Shown piece after piece: positions 6,287 to 10,310 of a stretch of 10,310 nucleotides of DNA. The notes below the pieces were generated by a model that saw nothing but the letters and a program-made list of their open reading frames with translations, was not told the DNA's origin and made no database searches. The DNA comes from Bacteroidetes bacterium UBA6183. Lineage in GTDB: Bacteria > Bacteroidota > Bacteroidia > UKL13-3. Numbering within the stretch: position 1 is the first letter of the stretch; each line of letters begins with the position of its first letter. The stretch is from the NCBI GenBank assembly GCA_002422865.1, contig DITN01000043.1:1-10310 (forward strand). The letters run 5' to 3'. Made by a program: the position numbers and the translations under genes.

Positions 6287-7621
6287 TTAAAACTGTAGAT
6301 CCATGCCATCAAAAGTTCCGCTGCTCATTAATAATAAATTTTCGTTACCGTTGTAATGGCTTTCAATAAACCTACGCAACTCGTTTTTATCGGTAAATAC
6401 TTTTACGTTTCCACCAAATCCTGCGGCTACTTCAGCCTCATCAAGCATGGGCATTTTTTTCATTTCCAAAGCATGTTTGCTAAACAGTACTGCACTTACA
6501 TCTGCTTCTTGCATACATTGGTTGTAATGCGGTAAAAACGCTTTGTTTAAACTGCTAAACGTATGCAATTCATAAGCAGCAATCAATTTACGTTGCGGGT
6601 ATAAGTTTTTAACGGCATTAACCGTTGCTTTTAATTTACTTGGGGCATGCGCAAAATCCCTGTATATAACTGATGTTTCGGTTTCTTTAATGGTTTCTAA
6701 TCGTTTGGCAGTTCCTTTAAAATGTTTAATGGCTTCATAAAATTGTGCTTCGGTTACACCGGCCTCTATACAAGCAAATTTAGCCGCCATCATGTTTTGT
6801 AAGTTGTGGTTGCCAAACACTTTTAACGGAATTTCTTGTCCGTTTATCACCACATAAGTCACTCCATTTACTACTTTGTTTTGAGGCGTGGTGTATGGAA
6901 TAAGCCTGGCTTCGCAAGGTGTATTTTCGCTTACGCGTTTCACTTCATTATCATCAGCACAATAAATAAGTGCGCCATGTTTGGGCAATCCTTTTATAAA
7001 AATTTCAAACTGTTCAACATAGTTTTCGTAAGTTGGAAAAACGTTAATATGATCCCATGCAATACCAGTTATGATGCCAATTTCGGTATGGTAAAAGTGA
7101 AATTTTGGTCGTGGGTCAAGTGCCGAGTTTAAGTACTCATCACCTTCAAATACGGCTAATTTACTGGTAGTGCTAATGCCTACCATGGTATCAAAACCAT
7201 CAATTAAACTACCTACTAAATAGTCGAAGTCTATGTTGTAATATTTAAGTACAAATAAAATCATGGCGGTGGTACTTGTTTTACCATGACTACCACCAAC
7301 AACTATACGTTTTTTGTCTTTGGTTTGTTCGTACATATACTCCGGAAAAGAGTATATTTTCAGTCCCAACTCTTGGGCTTTAATTAACTCAGGATTGTCT
7401 TTGCGCGCGTGCATACCCAATACAATGGCATCTAAATCGGGAGTGATGTTGTGTATATTCCAGCCTATTTGTGCCGGTAAAATACCGGCTTTTGCTAACC
7501 TGCTTTTGGCAGGTTCATAAATTTCATCATCACTGCCTGTAACCATAAAACCCTTGTTATGTAGGGCTAAAGCAAGGTTATGCATTACTGCTCCACCAAT
7601 TGATATAAAATGTACGCGCAT
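6287..7621 (-). CDS. mpl: UDP-N-acetylmuramate:L-alanyl-gamma-D-glutamyl-meso-diaminopimelate ligase (murein tripeptide recycling)
   Basis: Cytoplasmic Mur ligase family enzyme that joins recycled murein tripeptide to UDP-MurNAc using ATP, bypassing MurC, MurD and MurE. The 444 residues show the three Mur domains. The N-terminal nucleotide-sugar domain begins VHFISIGGAVMHNLALAL and has GMHARKDNPEL at 69-79. The central ATPase has P-loop VVGGSHGKTST (107-117), FEGDEY (158-163) and WDH (189-191). The C-terminal domain has GNHNLQN (270-276) and RDFAHAPSK (321-329). GMHARKDNP and DFAHAPSK, rather than the MurC forms, and the short length point to Mpl. The ATG at 7621 places the glycine-rich loop at the usual distance from the start. 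It lies 112 bases after the DUF1801/YdeI gene and 197 bases or more before the MbnP operon, so it is probably transcribed alone. Confidence 0.92.
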   Translation of the reverse strand: MRVHFISIGGAVMHNLALALHNKGFMVTGSDDEIYEPAKSRLAKAGILPAQIGWNIHNITPDLDAIVLGMHARKDNPELIKAQELGLKIYSFPEYMYEQTKDKKRIVVGGSHGKTSTTAMILFVLKYYNIDFDYLVGSLIDGFDTMVGISTTSKLAVFEGDEYLNSALDPRPKFHFYHTEIGIITGIAWDHINVFPTYENYVEQFEIFIKGLPKHGALIYCADDNEVKRVSENTPCEARLIPYTTPQNKVVNGVTYVVINGQEIPLKVFGNHNLQNMMAAKFACIEAGVTEAQFYEAIKHFKGTAKRLETIKETETSVIYRDFAHAPSKLKATVNAVKNLYPQRKLIAAYELHTFSSLNKAFLPHYNQCMQEADVSAVLFSKHALEMKKMPMLDEAEVAAGFGGNVKVFTDKNELRRFIESHYNGNENLLLMSSGTFDGMDLQF

Positions 7622-7708
7622 GTTTTTGTATTAAAGCACGCAAGTTATTTAACACACTGAACAAACGTTGTGCTAGTTATAAACAACAAACAAGAGGTGT
7701 GCAGGAGA

Positions 7709-7728
7709 GTAAACAACTCATTGTTTAC
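7709..7728. repeat. perfect inverted repeat after the ArsR operon
   Basis: GTAAACAA (7709-7716), loop CTCA, TTGTTTAC (7721-7728): an 8-bp perfect stem just 5 bases past the DUF1801/YdeI stop. It could be a weak hairpin ending the ArsR operon, but the stem is AT-rich and no T-tract follows on the minus strand. It could equally be a protein-binding palindrome about 90 bases upstream of mpl. Confidence 0.45.
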
Positions 7729-7733
7729 CGCAA

Positions 7734-8312
7734 TTAATCGTTTAATCCCTTGCCATCAAAAATAAGCGGTATGCACTTTTCTATTCTATTTATACGTGTT
7801 TGTGTTTGTTTGGGCGATGAAAAATGAAGGATATATCCTCTTTGTCGGCCCGGAGTTAATGCATTAAAGGCCTTTTTTAGTGTGGGCATAGCCTTTAGTT
7901 TTTGGGTAAACTCATCAGGTAACTCAAGTGCATCAGGTTTAATGAAATCAACTTTTAAACCGGCCTTTTCTATGTTTATGGCTTCTTTAATATAAGCCTT
8001 AATAATTGGTTCGAGTTTGGTAATTTCTTGCACACTTGTAAACCTAATTTGCCTGGCCGATTGAACATTGGCCGTTTGTTGTATCAATATTTGTTTGGTG
8101 TCTTTTAATAAAGCACCCTTCATAAACAAAACAGCACAATACTCCTTAAAACCATGAATCAAAACCACATTACTACCATTAACGGTGTAACAAGGCACAC
8201 CCCATTTTAACGCTTCCGTTAATTTACAATCAAGCATAATGCCACGCAGCTTAATCATTTCAAGCGGCCACTTTTTTTCATGGTTTAAAAAGGCATCTAC
8301 TTTCGGATTCAT
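7734..8312 (-). CDS. DUF1801 / YdeI (OmdA-like) family protein
   Basis: A soluble protein of 192 residues with no signal peptide. Residues about 15-112 fit the DUF1801 fold: PLEMIKLRGIMLDCKLTEALKWGVPCYTVNG at 16-46, then GFKEYCAVLFMKGALLKD at 54-71. Residues about 130-190 fit the YdeI/OmpD-associated (OmdA) domain, with the signature LTPGRQRGYILHFS (152-165) and the conserved end RIEKCIPLIFDGKGLND. The two-domain arrangement is common in Bacteroidota. Biochemical function is unknown; YdeI-type proteins have been linked to envelope stress and peptide resistance in enterobacteria, which may not carry over. It is the last gene of the ArsR operon, starting 3 bases after the DoxX-like stop, so it is probably controlled by that repressor. 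Confidence 0.9.
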   Translation of the reverse strand: MNPKVDAFLNHEKKWPLEMIKLRGIMLDCKLTEALKWGVPCYTVNGSNVVLIHGFKEYCAVLFMKGALLKDTKQILIQQTANVQSARQIRFTSVQEITKLEPIIKAYIKEAINIEKAGLKVDFIKPDALELPDEFTQKLKAMPTLKKAFNALTPGRQRGYILHFSSPKQTQTRINRIEKCIPLIFDGKGLND

Positions 8313-8315
8313 ATT

Positions 8316-8696
8316 TTACGCGTTAAGATTTGTTTTTCTGTCGGCTGGTCTAAAGAGCCAAGAGACAACAGTTAATACCAATAAAAGGGTAGGACCAAAA
8401 TACTCAGCCGCACCATCGCCAACAGCAAGGTGTGTAAAAATGGCTCCCGACATTACAAAGAAAAAACCGGCATAAGCCCACTCTTTTAGTAGTGGATACT
8501 TAGGCATTAAAATAGCAACAGTACCCAATAATTTCCAAACACCAATAATGGTTAAAAAGTACATGGGGTAACCCAATGCTTTCATTTTTTGAGCTTCTTC
8601 TTCTAAATGTATAATCTGAACCACGCCTGTAGATACCATGCCTAACGACAACCAAACGGTAGCTACCCAATAAATGATTTTGTTTCTTTTGTTCAT
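8316..8696 (-). CDS. DoxX-like four-helix membrane protein
   Basis: A 126-residue integral membrane protein with four predicted helices at about 9-27, 46-64, 72-92 and 102-115, the usual size and topology of the DoxX-like family. Family-type features include the GVVQIIHLEEEAQKMKALGYP segment (24-44) after helix 1 and GVWKLLGTVAILMPKYPLLKEWAYAGFFF (52-80). DoxX-like proteins are thought to take part in membrane redox or sulfur stress handling in some bacteria, but this small version has no assigned reaction. It is the third gene of the ArsR operon: the SRPBCC stop is 7 bases upstream and the DUF1801/YdeI start 3 bases downstream. DoxX-like genes next to ArsR and SRPBCC genes are a recurrent arrangement. 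Confidence 0.88.
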   Translation of the reverse strand: MNKRNKIIYWVATVWLSLGMVSTGVVQIIHLEEEAQKMKALGYPMYFLTIIGVWKLLGTVAILMPKYPLLKEWAYAGFFFVMSGAIFTHLAVGDGAAEYFGPTLLLVLTVVSWLFRPADRKTNLNA

Positions 8697-8703
8697 ATCG
8701 CAA

Positions 8704-9168
8704 TTATTTTAATGTATTTACAATTTCCTGAAGGCGGTTGTGCGCCATGTTAATTCCTTGGGCAAAAGGCAGCTTAAGCATGTTGTCCCTATCTGCTACC
8801 GATTTATAAACCATGTGCATAGTTAGTTTACTGGTTTCATCCGACAAAGATTCAAACGTTAAAAATTCGAGTTGCACCGGAAAAGGTGTTCCTTCCATCT
8901 CGAAGGTACGGATAATTTTTTGATGCGGTTCGCAGGCATGAATGGTGCCACTAAACAAGTGTTTATTGCCTTTAGGGTCGGTGGTTTCAAAACGATAGCT
9001 GCCATGAGGAGCTGAGTCTAATTTAAGCACTTTGGTTCCCATCCATTGTGCTACAATCTCCGGTTCGATGTAGGCTTTAAACAACAATTCTACAGGTAAA
9101 TTAAATTCTCTGATTACCTTAATTTCTTGTTTGTTGTCTTCTGCCAATACTTTGGTTTGTTGTTCCAT
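8704..9168 (-). CDS. SRPBCC / AHSA1-family protein
   Basis: A cytoplasmic protein of 154 residues with the START/Bet v1-like helix-grip fold of the AHSA1 (activator of Hsp90 ATPase 1-like) family. Family marks: IREFNLPVELLFKAYIEPEIVAQWMG (19-44), where the FKAYIEPE..AQW pattern follows the first strand, then GSYRFETTDPKGN (56-68), F.G.I (72-76), and a C-terminal helix ending in HNRLQEIVNTLK. The fold makes a hydrophobic pocket for a small ligand, but ligand and reaction are unknown. It begins 6 bases after the ArsR stop and is probably expressed with it. ArsR and SRPBCC genes are very often paired in bacteria, and the SRPBCC protein has been suggested to sense or process the signal for the repressor; that is inference here. 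Confidence 0.9.
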   Translation of the reverse strand: MEQQTKVLAEDNKQEIKVIREFNLPVELLFKAYIEPEIVAQWMGTKVLKLDSAPHGSYRFETTDPKGNKHLFSGTIHACEPHQKIIRTFEMEGTPFPVQLEFLTFESLSDETSKLTMHMVYKSVADRDNMLKLPFAQGINMAHNRLQEIVNTLK

Positions 9169-9174
9169 AGCCTG

Positions 9175-9498
9175 TTATTTTTTGGTTTTATATTGTTTCA
9201 TTACTTGCTCTAATTTATTAAACCTGGTATCCCAAAGCAGCCTAAAAGGTTCAATAAACTCAGCCACCTCTTTCATTTTTGCTGCATTAAAGTGGTAATA
9301 AATTTCACGCCCTTGTTGCTCTTGTTTTAACAGTTCGCATTCGGTTAAAATTTGCAAGTGCTTGGATACAGTTGGTCGAGCGGTGTCAAAATTTGCAGCA
9401 ATGGAACCGGCTGTCATCGATTGTGAAGCAACTAACAAAAGTATCGCTCTTCTAGTAGGGTCGGCAATGGCCTGAAATACATCTCGTCTTAATTGCAT
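9175..9498 (-). CDS. ArsR-family winged-helix repressor, probable autoregulator
   Basis: A DNA-binding regulator of 107 residues with the ArsR winged-helix fold. The N-terminal part VFQAIADPTRRAILLLV (7-23) is the family hallmark. Residues 29-51 hold the helix-turn-helix, with the recognition helix around RPTVSKHLQIL. The wing follows at about 57-69 (KQEQQGREIYYHF). The CxC metal-binding motif of classical ArsR/SmtB sensors at the recognition helix is absent (DTARPTVSKH), so this is probably a metal-independent, SdpR-like member. It heads a four-gene operon with SRPBCC, DoxX-like and DUF1801/YdeI genes spaced 6, 7 and 3 bases apart. Two matching dyads at its promoter (9501-9518 and 9527-9544) strongly suggest it represses its own operon. 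The start codon at 9498 lies about a dozen bases after the likely transcription start. Confidence 0.93.
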   Translation of the reverse strand: MQLRRDVFQAIADPTRRAILLLVASQSMTAGSIAANFDTARPTVSKHLQILTECELLKQEQQGREIYYHFNAAKMKEVAEFIEPFRLLWDTRFNKLEQVMKQYKTKK

Positions 9499-9500
9499 TG

Positions 9501-9518
9501 TGTAGCTATTTGGCTACA
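9501..9518. promoter_or_regulatory. ArsR operator, copy 1 (start-site proximal)
   Basis: TGTAGC (9501-9506) and GCTACA (9513-9518) form a perfect 6-bp inverted repeat around TATTTG. It begins 2 bases upstream of the ArsR start codon, overlaps the end of the -7 box and covers the likely transcription start, so binding should block initiation. It matches copy 2 at 15 of the first 17 bases. Confidence 0.75.
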
Positions 9519-9548
9519 AATATATGTGTAGTTATTTAGCTACGCAAA
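9517..9548 (-). promoter_or_regulatory. Bacteroidota-type promoter of the ArsR operon
   Basis: On the minus strand, TTTG (9548-9545) and TATATTTG (9524-9517) match the -33 TTTG and -7 TAnnTTTG consensus exactly, 20 bases apart. The start codon at 9498 follows by 18 bases. The promoter is interleaved with two repressor dyads. Confidence 0.8.
9527..9544. promoter_or_regulatory. ArsR operator, copy 2 (in promoter spacer)
   Basis: TGTAGTTATTTAGCTACG is an imperfect dyad with GTAG/CTAC arms and the same TATTT core as copy 1. It lies wholly within the 20-base spacer between the -33 and -7 boxes. Its centre is 26 bases from that of copy 1. Confidence 0.7.
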
Positions 9549-9652
9549 TTATTCTTATTTTATTAAGGTTTGTGCTAAAAGTTGGGGGATGGATTGATCA
9601 CCGGAAACTAAATGGTAACGTAATTACTTAAGCATACCCAGTAGGGGAAATG

Positions 9653-10012
9653 TTATATGTTATCGAGGTGGTATTTAGTAAGTTCGTTTTCTGTATTACC
9701 TGTATTTACAGTGGTTGCAGGCTCAAATAACATCACACTTACCTCTTCGTTTGCAACAGGCCTGTGTTCAATACCCTTAGGAACAATCAAAAACTCATGT
9801 TCATTTACCACCACTGTTTTATCTCTAAATTCTATGTTTAAACAACCTTTAATCACATAAAAAAGTTCATCCTCATTTTCGTGTTTATGCCAAACAAACT
9901 CGCCTTTAAGTTTGGCCAGTTTTACATGTTGCCCATTAAGTTCTCCCACAATTTTAGGCGACCAATGTTCAGAAAACAGGGTTAGTTTTTGTGCTAAGTT
10001 TACTTTTTCCAT
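9653..10012 (-). CDS. small single-domain cupin protein
   Basis: A cytoplasmic single cupin barrel of 119 residues. Motif 1 is intact: GEFVWHKHENEDELFYVIKG (37-56), with metal-ligand candidates H42, H44 and E49. Motif 2 is EHEFLIVPKGIEHRPVAN (71-88), with H83 as fourth ligand. Conserved flanks are NLAQKLTLFSEHWSPKIVGELNG (5-27) and LFEPATTVNTGN (95-106), seen in a widespread Bacteroidota group sometimes labelled mannose-6-phosphate isomerase-like. No substrate is known for the group; the intact ligand set suggests a metal-dependent or sugar-binding role. I chose the ATG at 10012. The frame stays open to 10180, but the added 56 residues are low-complexity and basic, and would overlap the divergent MOSC gene starting at 10166. 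The gene is unlinked to the ArsR operon, being 154 bases upstream of it. Confidence 0.88.
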   Translation of the reverse strand: MEKVNLAQKLTLFSEHWSPKIVGELNGQHVKLAKLKGEFVWHKHENEDELFYVIKGCLNIEFRDKTVVVNEHEFLIVPKGIEHRPVANEEVSVMLFEPATTVNTGNTENELTKYHLDNI

Positions 10013-10041
10013 GTTGTAATAGTTGGGGAGTATAATGTCTA

Positions 10042-10056
10042 TTCTTAATTTAAGAA
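10042..10056. promoter_or_regulatory. palindrome in the cupin/MOSC divergent region
   Basis: TTCTTAATTTAAGAA is a perfect palindrome with 7-base arms around one base, centred 37 bases upstream of the cupin start. TTAAGAAACTTAA (10050-10062) is a second, overlapping inverted repeat. They may be an operator for the divergent pair, though A/T-only palindromes also arise by chance. I see no exact TAnnTTTG box on either strand in 10013-10165. Confidence 0.35.
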
Positions 10057-10165
10057 ACTTAAAAAATTTCTCTTTATTGTTTATCACAACCAAATAAACC
10101 AAAACTATTGGTATTAACAAATTACACCATTTTGAATACTGCTTTTTTAAACGTTGTTTTGAATC

Positions 10166-10310
10166 ATGCAGGTTACCCAATTATTTATTTACCCAATAAA
10201 ATCGCTAGGTGGTATTGAAGTTAAGCAATCGCTGGTTACCCAACGCGGTTTGCAATACGATAGGCGTTATATGTTGGTTGATGAGAATTGTACGTCCCTG
10301 ATATATGTTG
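10166..10310 (+). CDS. MOSC-domain protein, N-terminal fragment (3' end outside window)
   Basis: The frame is open from the ATG at 10166 to the window edge, giving 48 residues. MQVTQLFIYPIKSLGGIEV, followed by VTQRGLQYDRRYMLVDEN, is the signature of the MOSC_N beta-barrel domain, which precedes the catalytic MOSC domain in proteins related to molybdenum cofactor sulfurase and to mARC/YcbX-type molybdoenzymes. The YPIKSLGG and GLQYDRRYMLVDEN motifs are clear. Full-length proteins of this type are usually about 260-290 residues, so most of the gene is missing. It is transcribed divergently from the cupin gene across 153 bases. The last eight or so residues (CTSLIYV) depart from the usual GxFLTQR-like continuation, which may be real divergence or poor sequence at a contig end. 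Confidence 0.85.
   Translation, partial: MQVTQLFIYPIKSLGGIEVKQSLVTQRGLQYDRRYMLVDENCTSLIYV

Noticed and set aside
6836..7132. Plus-strand open frame opposite mpl
   Set aside because: Antisense shadow of the conserved central Mur ligase domain, without promoter or recognisable product.
10013..10180. N-terminal extension of the cupin protein by 56 residues
   Set aside because: The added stretch is AT-rich and basic, does not fit the cupin family, and overlaps the start of the divergent MOSC gene at 10166. The ATG at 10012 fits the family's N-terminus.

Overview
The window is AT-rich bacterial DNA from a member of the Bacteroidota. Three things point there: a type IX secretion (T9SS) C-terminal sorting domain on the protein at 2967-4340, promoters of the phylum's TTTG / TAnnTTTG type with poor Shine-Dalgarno sequences, and protein families typical of the phylum. 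I see no rRNA, tRNA, CRISPR array, transposase or integrase, so this reads as ordinary chromosome. Genes cut by the edges are a SulP transporter on the left and a MOSC-domain protein on the right.

Left (1-2250, plus strand): the C-terminal part of a SulP anion transporter is followed 9 bases later by a beta-carbonic anhydrase, a pairing that suggests bicarbonate uptake or inorganic-carbon handling. After a long-range inverted repeat and a T-tract comes a well-formed promoter and a membrane-anchored TPR protein, closed by a strong hairpin terminator.

Middle (2305-6090, minus strand): a small two-helix membrane protein of unknown function lies between two nearly identical terminators. Beyond it is the most interesting unit, a tight three-gene operon read 6090 to 2967. 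It encodes an MbnP-like copper protein, an MbnH/MauG-type di-haem cytochrome c peroxidase and a YHYH-domain protein with a T9SS tail. The first pair overlaps by 4 bases and the second is separated by 2. In methanotrophs MbnH oxidises a tryptophan of MbnP to kynurenine, which allows MbnP to bind copper. Here that pair is coupled to an apparently surface-bound or secreted YHYH protein, with no methanobactin genes in view, suggesting a periplasm-to-surface copper or redox system of undescribed function.

Right (6287-10310): mpl (murein tripeptide recycling) stands alone. A four-gene minus-strand operon then encodes an ArsR-type repressor, an SRPBCC/AHSA1 protein, a DoxX-like membrane protein and a DUF1801/YdeI protein. 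Its promoter is unusually legible: one copy of a GTAG...CTAC dyad fills the -33/-7 spacer and a second overlaps the -7 box and likely start site, which is what an autorepressor operator should look like. Finally a small cupin gene (minus) diverges from the MOSC gene (plus) across a region with a 15-base palindrome.
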